Source: Algoriphagus marincola DSM 16067 (GTDB lineage: Bacteria > Bacteroidota > Bacteroidia > Cytophagales > Cyclobacteriaceae). Taken from it: a DNA stretch of 64,000 nucleotides. The notes under the pieces are model-generated. The model saw only the letters and a program-made list of their open reading frames with translations, did not search any database and had not been told where the DNA came from. Positions 1 through 8,536 of the stretch are shown here, piece after piece. The DNA is taken from assembly GCF_000429405.1 (NCBI RefSeq), contig NZ_AUBU01000010.1, positions 186,001 through 250,000 on the forward strand, written 5' to 3'. The first letter of the stretch is position 1. Every line of letters begins with the position of its first letter. The position numbers and the translations under genes were made by a program.

Positions 1-213
1 AGACTTTACCTCTATGCAGGCGGAGACGAAAGCGAAACTATGGTCAAGCATGTGACCAAATTCCGAAAGCGGTTACTAAGGAGAGAAAGCCTTCAAGGAA
101 AAATGAAAGTGCGCCTTTCCATCAATATGGAAGGAAAACACAATGAAAGATACTGGAGCGATGAGTTCCCAAAAGCCATCGAATGGCTTTTCTTTAGTGA
201 CAAACCTGACTAA
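1..213 (+). CDS. C-terminal fragment of a putative alpha/beta-hydrolase esterase (5' end outside window)
   Basis: An open frame runs from the first base to a TAA at 211-213, giving the last 70 residues of a protein whose start lies outside the window. The ending resembles the COG2819/enterochelin-esterase-like alpha/beta-hydrolases. GGDES near residue 8 could hold the catalytic acid and GKHNERYW (His47 of the fragment) fits the catalytic-His loop, followed by the usual final helix (FPKAIEWLF). It lies 6 bp before an M17 aminopeptidase and is probably co-transcribed with it. The family call rests on the C-terminal motif only, since the nucleophile elbow is not in view. Confidence 0.6.
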   Translation, partial: RLYLYAGGDESETMVKHVTKFRKRLLRRESLQGKMKVRLSINMEGKHNERYWSDEFPKAIEWLFFSDKPD

Positions 214-219
214 ATCAAA

Positions 220-1641
220 ATGCAATTTCAACTGAATCCAAAGTCAAAATCACAGACTTCCCTGAAAATTTTTCCTCTTAGAAGCGATCAGGTTTCCGAT
301 TTTTTAAGCCAAAACTTTCCGCAACAAACTATATCTCCGCTCCTTTTCAGCGGGAAGGAAAATACGCATTATGCTTTCTCGAATGAAAGCCATATCATTC
401 TTCTGCTGGGTTTAGGCGATAGTCCAAGCTATAAATCAGTTGAGAATGCTTTCCGAAGAGTATTGGCTAAGCAGGGAGATTGGGTGAAAGAAAACATAGA
501 ATTGAACTTCAGTCAAACTGACCAGGCAGATTTGATGGAAGCAAGTATAATTGGCTTAGGATTAGGAGCTTACCATTTAGATTTTTTCAAGAAGGAGCGA
601 AAAGAACTATTTCAAAAACTGAAAGTAGCTATCCGTTCGAATTCACCCGAAGCCAAAAAGACGCTATTACGTGCAGAGAAGATCTTGGATGCCAAGTTGG
701 AGGCTTTATTGATGGTAGATCTTCCACCAAATGTACTTACCCCTAAGTATTTGGCGGATTGGGCAAAAAAGACATCCAAAAAGCTAAGCCTGAAAGCAAA
801 AATCTTTGACCGGAAAAAGGCAAAATCAGAGGGCCTTGAAGCTTTTTTGGCAGTGGCAAGAGGTTCTGCTAAAGAACCCCAATTCATCGTTTTAGAATAC
901 CGACAGCCTAAAGCCAAAAAACACATCGGACTGGTCGGAAAAGGAGTTACTTTTGATACAGGAGGCCTGAATGTGAAGACTCAAGGGATGCATTACATGA
1001 AGTCAGACATGGGCGGTGCAGCGGCGGTTTTGGCAGCAACCCAACTCATCGCTTCCCTCCAAGTCCCAATCAACCTGACTTGCATCGTGCCAACGGTGGA
1101 AAATGCAATTGACAAGGATGCCTATCTTCCTTCCGAAGTCATTGAAAGCTACTCAGGTAAAAGCATAGAAATCGTCGATACCGATGCAGAAGGACGATTG
1201 ATTTTAGCAGATGGCTTGGCTTATTTGGTCAAAAATTACCAAACTGATCACATCCTTGATTTTGCAACATTGACTGGATCAGCTGTTGGAACTTTCGGGT
1301 ATGAATGCGCAGCTTTGTTTTCCAATGATGAATCCTTGTCCAAGCAAATTCAGGATTCAGGTATGGGAATAGGTGAAAAATCCTGGCCTCTACCCATCTG
1401 GAAGGAATATGCGAAAGAAATGGATAGTGAGATTGCGGACATTCGAAACTACCATGGAAAGCCTCTTGCAGGAGCCATCACAGCAGCTACATTTTTGCAA
1501 GCTTTCACCAATGAGCATCCATCTTGGGCACATTTAGATATTGCCGGTGTAGCCTTCGGAGATAGTGAGTTTACAAAAACCAAATCCGGCACATCCTATG
1601 GTGTCAATTTATTGCTTAATTTGATCGAAAATCTTCTTTAA
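220..1641 (+). CDS. pepA: Leucyl aminopeptidase family protein (peptidase M17)
   Basis: A cytosolic dinuclear-metal aminopeptidase that removes N-terminal residues from peptides. The C-terminal catalytic domain has the family signature: KGVTFDTGGLNVK (Lys241, Asp246, Lys253), KSDMGG (Asp263) and DTDAEGRLILAD (Asp322, Glu324, Arg326), which supply the metal ligands and catalytic Lys/Arg. Asp takes the place of the more usual Asn at the start of the NTDAEGR signature. The N-terminal 160 residues form the divergent macro-like domain of the family. Length (473 aa) is normal. There is no signal peptide. It sits 6 bp after an esterase and 1 bp before an ATP-grasp ligase, so a peptide-handling operon is likely. 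Confidence 0.9.
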   Translation: MQFQLNPKSKSQTSLKIFPLRSDQVSDFLSQNFPQQTISPLLFSGKENTHYAFSNESHIILLLGLGDSPSYKSVENAFRRVLAKQGDWVKENIELNFSQTDQADLMEASIIGLGLGAYHLDFFKKERKELFQKLKVAIRSNSPEAKKTLLRAEKILDAKLEALLMVDLPPNVLTPKYLADWAKKTSKKLSLKAKIFDRKKAKSEGLEAFLAVARGSAKEPQFIVLEYRQPKAKKHIGLVGKGVTFDTGGLNVKTQGMHYMKSDMGGAAAVLAATQLIASLQVPINLTCIVPTVENAIDKDAYLPSEVIESYSGKSIEIVDTDAEGRLILADGLAYLVKNYQTDHILDFATLTGSAVGTFGYECAALFSNDESLSKQIQDSGMGIGEKSWPLPIWKEYAKEMDSEIADIRNYHGKPLAGAITAATFLQAFTNEHPSWAHLDIAGVAFGDSEFTKTKSGTSYGVNLLLNLIENLL

Positions 1642-1642
1642 A

Positions 1643-2860
1643 ATGGATACTTCGGGCAAAACTTTTCTCTGCATCTCCAACTACTTCAAAGGAAATGCAT
1701 TTTTAATTTCTCTCAAGAAGCAAGGGAATCGAGTCTTTTTGGTGACATCAGAAAATCTCAAAGAGCATCCTTGGGCTTTTGAATACATCGATGAAGTTTT
1801 CTACATGCCGGGCCAAGATTTGGATTGGGATTTGAATTTACTCTTGCAAGGAGTCGGAGGGCTCATGAAGGAGAATAAGATCGATGCCATCGTCGCTTTG
1901 GATGATTATGATGTAGAAAAGGCAACTTTTCTTCGAGAAAACCTACGTATCTCAGGTATGGGGCAAACTACCGGTCGATACTTCCGCGACAAGCTTGCCA
2001 TGCGGATCAAAGCGCAAGATGCAGGAATCAATGTGCCTGCCTTCTCTCCCCTATTTAATGACGAGGATATCAACCAATATGCAGATCATATTCCTGCCCC
2101 TTGGGTACTGAAACCTCGCTCCGAAGCCTCAGCGCATGGTATCATTAAGGTGCACAACAAGGAGGAGCTCTGGAAACATATCCATGAACTTGGAGACAAT
2201 CGCCTTTATTACCTCGTGGAGCAGTTTAAGCCGGGTGATGTTTATCATGCGGATGGCTTGATGCTAGACGGAAAAAACATCTTTTTGACCGTTTCTAAAT
2301 ACTTAGCAACTCCCATGGAAATATCTCAAGGAGGTGGGATTTTCCGATCAGCCAATTTGGAATATGGCTCTGCAGATGAAAAGGCCATCAAGAAAGTGAA
2401 TAAAGATATCATGAAAGCCTTTGGCCTAAAGTCAGGTGCCACTCATACCGAATTCATCAAGTGCCATGAAGATGGGGAAATCTACTTTCTAGAAACCTCT
2501 TCGCGCGTGGGAGGAGCTCATTTGGCAGAAATGGTAGAAGCAGCTACATCCATCAATCTCTGGACTGAATGGGCCAAAATCGAAGATTCTCTTGCTCGAG
2601 GAAAGGAGTATAAACTCCCCAAAAGCGTCAAGCAATATGCAGGAATTGTGCTCACACTTTCCAAATTCCAAAATCCTGATTTAAGCAGCTTTGATGACCC
2701 GGAGGTGTACTTTAGAGTTCCATTGGAATACCATGCAGGATTGATTGTACGATCAAAAAATCGGGATAAGGTTTTGGCACTTTTGGATGATTATGCAGAT
2801 CGATTAACCAGGGATTTCTCGACAACTGCCGCTGCACCCGAGGTGAAAAAGTTTCATTAA
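1643..2860 (+). CDS. ATP-grasp domain protein (carboxylate-amine ligase type)
   Basis: A 405-aa cytosolic protein with an ATP-grasp fold. Residues 1-110 resemble the pre-ATP-grasp Rossmann-like domain. PWVLKPRSEASAHGI (about 153-167, Lys158) matches the ATP-binding lysine strand and glycine-loop region. EIYFLETSSRVGGAH (about 279-293, Glu284, Arg288) matches the Mg/ATP acidic strand and phosphate-binding Arg. Such enzymes ligate a carboxylate to an amine or thiol through an acyl-phosphate. Closest in layout are carnosine-synthase/BtrJ-like and ATPgrasp_Ter proteins. Substrate is unknown. It starts 1 bp after the M17 aminopeptidase stop, which argues for a functional pair (peptide or amino-acid conjugate made and cleaved), but that is inference. 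Confidence 0.8.
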   Translation: MDTSGKTFLCISNYFKGNAFLISLKKQGNRVFLVTSENLKEHPWAFEYIDEVFYMPGQDLDWDLNLLLQGVGGLMKENKIDAIVALDDYDVEKATFLRENLRISGMGQTTGRYFRDKLAMRIKAQDAGINVPAFSPLFNDEDINQYADHIPAPWVLKPRSEASAHGIIKVHNKEELWKHIHELGDNRLYYLVEQFKPGDVYHADGLMLDGKNIFLTVSKYLATPMEISQGGGIFRSANLEYGSADEKAIKKVNKDIMKAFGLKSGATHTEFIKCHEDGEIYFLETSSRVGGAHLAEMVEAATSINLWTEWAKIEDSLARGKEYKLPKSVKQYAGIVLTLSKFQNPDLSSFDDPEVYFRVPLEYHAGLIVRSKNRDKVLALLDDYADRLTRDFSTTAAAPEVKKFH

Positions 2861-2869
2861 TTCCGCCTT

Positions 2870-3637
2870 CTAAAACTTCTCCTCCACTCCCAGACCAAAA
2901 AGCGCAAAGTCATATTTGACAGGATCGTTCGAGTCCATTTCGCGCAATCTTTCTGTAAGTTCGATAGCGGTCTGCCAGTCGGTTTGCTTTCGGGTAATCA
3001 ATCCCAACTTTCTGGCAACCCGATCCACATGCAAATCGCAAGGGCAGATCAACTGAGCGGGCTGTATACTTTTCCATATCCCAAAATCCACTCCATTGTC
3101 ATCATGTCGAACCATCCAGCGGAGAAACATATTCATTCGCTTGCAGGCTGATTTCCGGGCAGGTGTCGCAATATGCTTTCTCGTACGGCTAGGAGCATCT
3201 GGCAAGGAAAAGAAGAACTCGTGAAAAGCCTTCAGCATGCTCTCCATTCCATCGAGTGAATGGTTTTGGCCTATAAGAAACGCTTCTTCAAGCGAATCAT
3301 AATGCCTATAAAACCAGGCAAAAAAATGAATAAAATAAAGCGTGTCTATATCATTGAAGGTTCTATGCTTGAAAAGCAAAAAGGGCTTTAAATCCTTCTC
3401 TTGATGATTTAACAAAAAGTCATGCGGAGCATTATCCATTAGACGAAAAAGCTCCAAGCATTTGGAAATTATGGTTTTCCGCTGTCCCCATGCAAGAATA
3501 GATGCAAAAAAACCAGCGATTTCGATATCCTGCCTTTTCTTGAATAAATGTGGGATAGATATTGGATCGTAGGTAATAAATCCCGGTTGATTGTATTGCT
3601 CAACCTTTTCATCCAAAAAGCCCTTCAGATCTTGCAT
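2870..3637 (-). CDS. TIGR02757 family protein (DUF2400)
   Basis: A 255-aa soluble protein that fits the TIGR02757/DUF2400 family, common in Bacteroidota and Epsilonproteobacteria and of unknown function. Recognisable parts are the N-terminal DPISIPH region, FFASILAWGQRKTI, and the C-terminal stretch LICPCDLHVDRVARKLGL with the conserved P-DLHVGRVAR-LGL-like pattern, then YDFALFGLGV near the end. The length is normal for the family. It converges with the ATP-grasp gene, with 9 bp between the stops. It lies 4 bp downstream of the 184-aa membrane-anchored protein and is probably co-transcribed with it. The helical fold and DHVGR-like motif recall DNA-glycosylase-like proteins, but no activity should be assigned. 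Confidence 0.85.
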   Translation of the reverse strand: MQDLKGFLDEKVEQYNQPGFITYDPISIPHLFKKRQDIEIAGFFASILAWGQRKTIISKCLELFRLMDNAPHDFLLNHQEKDLKPFLLFKHRTFNDIDTLYFIHFFAWFYRHYDSLEEAFLIGQNHSLDGMESMLKAFHEFFFSLPDAPSRTRKHIATPARKSACKRMNMFLRWMVRHDDNGVDFGIWKSIQPAQLICPCDLHVDRVARKLGLITRKQTDWQTAIELTERLREMDSNDPVKYDFALFGLGVEEKF

Positions 3638-3641
3638 TGGC

Positions 3642-4196
3642 TTAAAGAGCGACCTTTACCTCTCCTCCTTGGGTTCCATCAAACCATTTAAAAAACAATT
3701 CCCGTTCTCCTCTCTCAGACACATGCCAGTCAAAGCATTTGATATTGGTAAGCGGTCTCAGGCTATCTTCATCCGGATTGTAAAGACAAATATCAAAATC
3801 AGGAAGTTCTTTGGAATCTGTGCTGTTCCACTTCTCCAGAATCAAGCCTTCTTCAATCACCCGAACTTTATTACCAAATACATAATCGGATAAAATGGAA
3901 GGAACACCATCCACTCTTCGAAGCTTAAACCCTGAAGGACCAAACATGATTGATTTGACTTCGAGTGCCTCAATTAGCTCATTGGTATGGGGCAAGGTCT
4001 CCCAATCTGAAGCTTTGATCGTCACTTTTTTACCCTCAGGTCTAATACGAGCAAGCAATTGGGAAAGCTTTGAAAAAATCCAGGTCAGGCCGATGAAGAG
4101 CAAGCCAAAACTAGCAAGAATTGGATAGCTGATCACGAATATCAAATTCCAGATAAATCGGAATAGGTAATGAAAAAAGAGTTGGATTTTGTTCAT
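3642..4196 (-). CDS. Conserved hypothetical membrane-anchored protein
   Basis: A 184-aa protein I do not recognise. The N-terminal 45 residues hold one or two hydrophobic helices (about 5-45: FRFIWNLIFVISYPILA, then SFGLLFIGLTWIF). The remaining ~140 residues are soluble and mixed charge, likely cytoplasmic, with a WETLPHTNELIE segment and a beta-rich C-terminus. There is no signal-peptidase site. It sits between a DUF6992-like protein (52 bp upstream) and the TIGR02757 gene (4 bp downstream) on the same strand. Confidence 0.6.
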   Translation of the reverse strand: MNKIQLFFHYLFRFIWNLIFVISYPILASFGLLFIGLTWIFSKLSQLLARIRPEGKKVTIKASDWETLPHTNELIEALEVKSIMFGPSGFKLRRVDGVPSILSDYVFGNKVRVIEEGLILEKWNSTDSKELPDFDICLYNPDEDSLRPLTNIKCFDWHVSERGERELFFKWFDGTQGGEVKVAL

Positions 4197-4248
4197 TCTT
4201 CTGTGGTAGAATGCAAAGTTACCTTAGAAGCTTGGGATTGACAAATGC

Positions 4249-4848
4249 CTATTGAATTGGAATCCGTAGGGAAAAGCCCGTAGGGCCTAAACTGAGTTGA
4301 TTCACAATTTCCGGTAAAGCCTGTGCATGATGGCTGTGAAAACCATACATAATTGCGTCAAAGGTCAATAAAAATGCACCTTGGAGAATGATTGACTTCC
4401 CAAAGCCCTGCAGTCTTTCGTTGTTTTTTCTCAGGCCACGCTCCTTCAGATAAAGACCTCCTGCCATGTATCCCAAATCAAGCGCAGCATTGACAAGCAA
4501 TACTTTTTCGATTCCTTGCTGGGCTTCGATGGTCTCCCAGAGACTCATGGCTTCCGGGCTTTTGCTTGCCTGCCAGTATCCGAATCCTGCAATGATCAGA
4601 TTGACCGAATTCCAATAGAGATTCATTTGATGAAAAGCCTTATCGGAACCGGTAGTTTGGGATGCAGCTATTCCTCCCCAAAGCATATTTCCAACCGCCC
4701 AAGAACCTAAAATGACCATACCCTTCCGATTGAAATCTGTTCGGGTGGTATTGAAAAAATCAAGTTCCTGCTGCTGCGCCATCAGCTCATTGGCAAAGAA
4801 GCAGGATGAAAAAACTATCAGAAGAAAAAAGGCGGTTTTAGATTGCAT
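4249..4848 (-). CDS. Secreted or membrane hypothetical protein, DUF6992-like
   Basis: A 199-aa protein beginning with a signal peptide (MQSKTAFFLLIVFSSCFFANELMA, cleavage near AQQQ). Several hydrophobic segments follow (MVILGSWAVGNMLWGGIAA, LIIAGFGYWQA, LLVNAALDLGYMAGGLYL, LQGAFLLTFDAIMYGFHSH). It is probably a polytopic membrane protein with about four helices. It resembles the Bacteroidota family annotated as DUF6992, function unknown. A Cys in the signal region (SSCFF) makes a lipoprotein reading possible, but the lipobox is poor. It is the first gene of a three-gene minus-strand run. Confidence 0.6.
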   Translation of the reverse strand: MQSKTAFFLLIVFSSCFFANELMAQQQELDFFNTTRTDFNRKGMVILGSWAVGNMLWGGIAASQTTGSDKAFHQMNLYWNSVNLIIAGFGYWQASKSPEAMSLWETIEAQQGIEKVLLVNAALDLGYMAGGLYLKERGLRKNNERLQGFGKSIILQGAFLLTFDAIMYGFHSHHAQALPEIVNQLSLGPTGFSLRIPIQ

Positions 4849-4975
4849 ATGTGTAAAACTACTGGAAATTCTGAATGTTTTTTTAATCTCCTAGATGCAT
4901 TTTTCTCTCGCAAAGACGCAAAGAAAAAAAGCGCTGAAGGAGCGATATGTATAAACCCTACCACAGGTAGGCAGG

Positions 4976-5092
4976 CCTGGGTAAGCAAGAGGAGGTACGA
5001 GGCGCAGCGCAACCCAGAATAAAATTAATATCAACCTCTAGCGCTGGCCCTTAGTCTATAATTTGAAAACGGATTTTTTTGCCAGCAAGACG
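4976..5092. repeat. Intergenic repeat element, copy 1
   Basis: Parts in order: CTGGGT (4977-4982) that can pair with ACCCAG (5012-5017), then AGCGCTGGcCC (5040-5050), then CCAGCAAGACG (5082-5092). The second copy at 14057-14151 has the same parts at nearly the same spacing (AGCGCTGG to CCAGCAAGACG is 42 nt here and 43 nt there). The sequence between is not conserved, as expected for a degenerate mobile or REP-like intergenic element. No coding capacity is visible. Confidence 0.55.
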
Positions 5093-5371
5093 GAGATGAA
5101 TTGAACTGACGAATTGCGATTTACGATTTACGGCATTTTTATATTAATGGGCCTCAAACCAGGCCTTTGATGGCCTTATTTCTTTCGGTCGTTCTAATGT
5201 CGAATGATGAATGTCGAAGTTTCCAGCTCTCGTAGAGGACCGGTGTCCATAGGTTTTTTTCCAGCGATTCTGGAAAATATGAAATACGCCTGCGGCGAAA
5301 TAGGCTTCATTGCTAGCAAAACTTCGACAATTAATTAAAAAACAAACCTTATTTGACCGACCCTATTCAAC

Positions 5372-5401
5372 AAAAAACCCATCCGACAAAAATCAGATGG
5401 G
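5372..5401 (-). terminator. Rho-independent terminator of the LysM gene
   Basis: Read on the minus strand, a CCCATC...GATGGG stem (5378-5401) with an A/T-rich loop is followed by a run of six T. It lies 28 bp beyond the stop of the LysM gene. Confidence 0.75.
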
Positions 5402-5429
5402 CTTTGATCGCTAAAATATTTATAATCTC

Positions 5430-6602
5430 TTAATACGCTACTTCAACAGGAAAGCGTGGATTGACTGCCTTGAGTTGATCATAGGCTGCTTGGGATAGTT
5501 TGATAACCAGTTTGGAATTATCACCTGTTTCTGGCAAAACACCAACTACCCTAGCGAAAATGGTCACATCATTTTCCTCATTTCGAACTCGCATGATCGT
5601 TCCGACAGGAGCTGTACGATGAAGGACCAAGTATTTTTTGTGCCCTCCCGTTCCCGGAATCACTTCAGCCTGACCCATTTCAGAAATATTCTTAAACCCG
5701 CCTGAGCTAGCTCCATCAGGCACTTCATGCATTTCCTCTACATCAGTTACCACTTTCGGTTCACCGACGATCGGAACTTGTGAGGGAGCAGGCTCTGCTC
5801 TTCCCACTTTGATAACTTGTCCAACTTTAAGATTATTGGAGCTTAAGCCATTCCATCGAATCACCTCCTCGACCTTTGCATTGTATTGTTTTGAAATCGA
5901 AAAGAGCGTCTCTCCCGATCTTACTTCATGGGAAATCCAATCACCCGGAACTACTGCTACAGCCTCGGCAGGTGCTTTTGGAGTTTCGGCCACTGAGCTT
6001 TTCTCTTCTACCGCTTTTTCAGCTTTCGCTTCTACTTTCTCGACCTTTTTTGGTGCTTTTTCTTCAACCTTGACCACCTCCGTATTGGTAGCTACAGCCT
6101 TTTCTGAAGTAGGCTGAGTTTGTTGCGGTATTTCTTGCTTCTCGACCTCTGCTACAACTGGCTTGGGAGTTGCAGCCTGACCTTTAATAATTAAAGCCTG
6201 ACCGACGCTAAGGTCATTTCCACGTAGGGAATTCCAGGTTTTCAATTCATCGATGGAAACATTATACTTTTTGGAAATCGAATACAGCGTCTCTCCTGAA
6301 GCTACTTTATGCAAATCCGAACCTGCAGGAACCGACTCTTCACCTATGAAAGGAACAAAAATTTCCTGACCTGCTTTCAAGCCTGATTTTAAAGATTCAT
6401 TTGATTTAACAATCTCACCAACAGGGGTTTGGTAACGGCGGGAAATCGCAAAAAGCGTCTCTTTTGCCTCTACTTGATGAACAATAAATGACTTCCCACC
6501 TCTTTTTTCTGTACGTAAGGAATCCAAGACAGAAACAGCTTGAGCACTACCTGCGAAAGCTAAAAAAATTAAACCGAGAGTAAGAAATTTGTTGAATCGC
6601 AT
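5430..6602 (-). CDS. Triple-LysM secreted protein with C-terminal RlpA-like domain
   Basis: A 390-aa exported peptidoglycan-associated protein. A signal peptide covers residues 1-22 (ends GSAQA). Three LysM domains lie at about 40-86, 97-140 and 224-267, each with the (S/K)GETL(F/Y)(A/S)IS core. Between LysM2 and LysM3 is a Lys/Glu/Ala/Pro/Val-rich linker (about 142-220) that probably spans the periplasm. Residues 320-390 (YLVLHRTAPVGTIMRVRNEE...VVGVLPETGDN..VIKLSQAAYDQL) resemble a DPBB/RlpA-like fold without the usual catalytic Asp context. The role is probably cell-wall binding or division-related. It is divergent from the NfeD gene and followed by its own terminator. Confidence 0.85.
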   Translation of the reverse strand: MRFNKFLTLGLIFLAFAGSAQAVSVLDSLRTEKRGGKSFIVHQVEAKETLFAISRRYQTPVGEIVKSNESLKSGLKAGQEIFVPFIGEESVPAGSDLHKVASGETLYSISKKYNVSIDELKTWNSLRGNDLSVGQALIIKGQAATPKPVVAEVEKQEIPQQTQPTSEKAVATNTEVVKVEEKAPKKVEKVEAKAEKAVEEKSSVAETPKAPAEAVAVVPGDWISHEVRSGETLFSISKQYNAKVEEVIRWNGLSSNNLKVGQVIKVGRAEPAPSQVPIVGEPKVVTDVEEMHEVPDGASSGGFKNISEMGQAEVIPGTGGHKKYLVLHRTAPVGTIMRVRNEENDVTIFARVVGVLPETGDNSKLVIKLSQAAYDQLKAVNPRFPVEVAY

Positions 6603-6779
6603 GCTTAAATTAAGGTTAGGTGTTGTTCGGAAACTTCAAACATTAACATAAGAACAAGAATTATGCTAAAGAGAGCGATTTTGAACAATTAATTACCGCT
6701 CATATTCTCTGCATGTGATATTTAGCTTTTTTGATCTCGAATCGAATCAATATTAGACTGAAAAAAGTATCTTGCTTCT

Positions 6780-8132
6780 ATGAGTAGACTTCTTCTTCCT
6801 TTCCTTTTCATGCTTATTTCTTTTTTCCCACAGCAACTCCTTGCGCAGGATAAAAAGATAGAACGGATTTTCACTTTTAAAATTGATCGGGACATCGATC
6901 CTGCCATGAATCGCCGGGTAAAACTCGCTTTGGAATCCGCGGAAGAAAAGGAAGCTGATTTGATCATTATTGAAATGGATACTTACGGCGGCGCTGTGAA
7001 TGATGCCGATGATATTCGAACCATGATTTTGGAAGCTCCGATTCCGGTTTACACTTTTATCAACAAAGATGCGGCATCTGCAGGAGCCTTGATCTCTATC
7101 GCCAGTGACAGTATTTATATGGCCCCGGGTTCAAGTATCGGAGCAGCCACCGTGGTAAATGGTGCGGATGGTAGCGCTGCACCTGACAAATACCAATCCT
7201 ACATGCGATCCATGATGCGAAGTACTGCCGAAGCAAGTGGTAGAGATCCAAAAATCGCAGAGGCTATGGTGGATGAAAAAATTGCCATTGATGGAGTCAC
7301 AGAGGAAGGCTCAGTAGTAACACTTTCCGTTTCTGAAGCTATCAAATTTGGCTTTTGTGAAGGAGAATATCCTTCGATAGATGCAATTCTTGCCACTCAA
7401 GGGATAGCAGAGGCCGAAATCATTGAATATGAAGTTTCCAATACGGAGCAAATCATATCCTTCTTTTTAAATCCTGCTATTTCAGGAATCTTAATCCTAA
7501 TTATCATTGGTGGTATTTACTTTGAATTGCAGACACCGGGAGTTGGTTTTCCACTGGCTGCCGCCATTCTCGCAACCATCCTATATTTCATTCCCTATTA
7601 TCTCAACGGCCTGGCTGAAAATTGGGAAGTGATTGTCTTTGTTTTGGGAATCATATTGCTGGCGGTGGAGCTATTTGTCATACCAGGTTTTGGAATATTT
7701 GGAATTCTGGGAATAGTCTGCATCCTCTCTGGCTTGGTCTTAGGAATGCTCCCCAATCAAAACTTTGACTTTTCCTTTGTACCTGCAGAGCAACTCTTTG
7801 TCGCTTTGCTCACCGTTATACTGGCAGCCATAGCCGCAGTTTTTCTGATATTCTGGTTGACACCAAAAGTGAACTCTTGGAAGGCATTTAGCACCATTAC
7901 CCTTGCCACAACTCAAGGAAAGTCTGAAGGATATACTTCTTCCTTTTATCCTGATGAACTCAAGGGCAAAGTTGGAAAGGTCCATTCCCGTCTTCGACCA
8001 AGTGGAAGAGTAGAAATCGATGGAGAAATCTTCGATGCCTATTCCCGGGGAGAGTTTATTGATCAGGGTGAAGAGATTATTGTCATTTCTACAGAAGGAA
8101 CTTCGCTGAAGGTCAAAAAGCACGAAGGCTAA
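6780..8132 (+). CDS. NfeD family membrane serine protease (ClpP-class N-domain)
   Basis: A 450-aa long-form NfeD protein. Residues 1-22 are a signal peptide. Residues 28-215 form a ClpP/SppA-like protease domain: MDTYGGAV (67-73) supplies the oxyanion glycine pair, DAASAGALI carries the likely nucleophile Ser100, and a lysine near 137 fits the Ser-Lys dyad. Four to five membrane helices follow (about 225-365), then a soluble OB-fold NfeD domain (385-450: GKVGKVHSRLRPSGRVEIDGE). These proteins act with stomatin-like (SPFH) partners in membrane quality control, but no SPFH gene is next door. The neighbouring globin gene starts 26 bp downstream. Confidence 0.88.
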   Translation: MSRLLLPFLFMLISFFPQQLLAQDKKIERIFTFKIDRDIDPAMNRRVKLALESAEEKEADLIIIEMDTYGGAVNDADDIRTMILEAPIPVYTFINKDAASAGALISIASDSIYMAPGSSIGAATVVNGADGSAAPDKYQSYMRSMMRSTAEASGRDPKIAEAMVDEKIAIDGVTEEGSVVTLSVSEAIKFGFCEGEYPSIDAILATQGIAEAEIIEYEVSNTEQIISFFLNPAISGILILIIIGGIYFELQTPGVGFPLAAAILATILYFIPYYLNGLAENWEVIVFVLGIILLAVELFVIPGFGIFGILGIVCILSGLVLGMLPNQNFDFSFVPAEQLFVALLTVILAAIAAVFLIFWLTPKVNSWKAFSTITLATTQGKSEGYTSSFYPDELKGKVGKVHSRLRPSGRVEIDGEIFDAYSRGEFIDQGEEIIVISTEGTSLKVKKHEG

Positions 8133-8146
8133 TTCTACTTTTTTTC

Positions 8147-8154
8147 TAAGTTTG
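8147..8154 (+). promoter_or_regulatory. TAnnTTTG box before the globin gene
   Basis: TAAGTTTG matches the Bacteroidota primary-sigma -7 consensus. Only four bases separate it from the globin ATG, so a transcript from it would be leaderless or nearly so. Confidence 0.4.
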
Positions 8155-8158
8155 CGCC

Positions 8159-8536
8159 ATGAATCCATTTCAGAGCATCTACGAGGCAGTAGGTGAAGAA
8201 AAAATACAGGAACTGGTCCATCATTTTTACCAAGGGGTTGAAAGTAACCATGAGCTCCGGAAACTTTATCCTGAAGGAGATTTAAAACCTGCTGAGCGTA
8301 GACTGTATTTATTTTTAGTTCAGGTGTTTGGAGGGCCGCAAACTTACTCAGAAGAGCGTGGTCATCCTCGCTTAAGGCTGAGACACATGCAATGGGCGAT
8401 TGATCCAAAAATGCGGAATCATTGGCTGAATGCCATGCTCGAAGCAATGGATAAAATAGAGCTTGATCAAGAGGTCCGGGAATTGATGATGAATTACTTC
8501 ATCAAAGTTGCAAATCACATGGTCAACCATGATTAA
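8159..8536 (+). CDS. Group II truncated hemoglobin
   Basis: A 125-aa heme protein of the trHbII/GlbO type, probably in O2/NO/peroxide chemistry in the cytosol. The diagnostic stretch is FGGPQTYSEERGHPRLRLRHMQWAI (in pieces: FGGP at 57-60, Tyr63, GHPRLRLRH at 68-76), in which His76 is the expected proximal heme ligand. Trp89 fits the conserved G8 tryptophan, and Leu/Tyr positions in helix B/E are typical. The length is normal. Its last 8 bp overlap the start of the acyltransferase gene (ATG at 8529). Confidence 0.92.
   Translation: MNPFQSIYEAVGEEKIQELVHHFYQGVESNHELRKLYPEGDLKPAERRLYLFLVQVFGGPQTYSEERGHPRLRLRHMQWAIDPKMRNHWLNAMLEAMDKIELDQEVRELMMNYFIKVANHMVNHD

Larger units (their letters stand above)
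4849..5429. other. Non-coding stretch: mosaic of intergenic repeat remnants
   Basis: About 580 bp without a convincing gene. It holds a tctcgcaaagacgcaaag motif near 4906-4923 of a kind often seen between Bacteroidota genes, a repeat element at 4976-5092 (a second copy is at 14057-14151), a tandem gatttac pair near 5119-5132, a doubled aatgtcgaa near 5197-5219, and the terminator of the LysM gene at 5372-5401. Short frames here show no family resemblance. It looks like a place where small intergenic repeats have accumulated between two minus-strand genes. Confidence 0.6.

Noticed and set aside
7740..8447. 235-codon frame antisense to the NfeD and globin genes
   Set aside because: Lies fully opposite two well-identified genes, no family or signal sequence, composition of a shadow frame.
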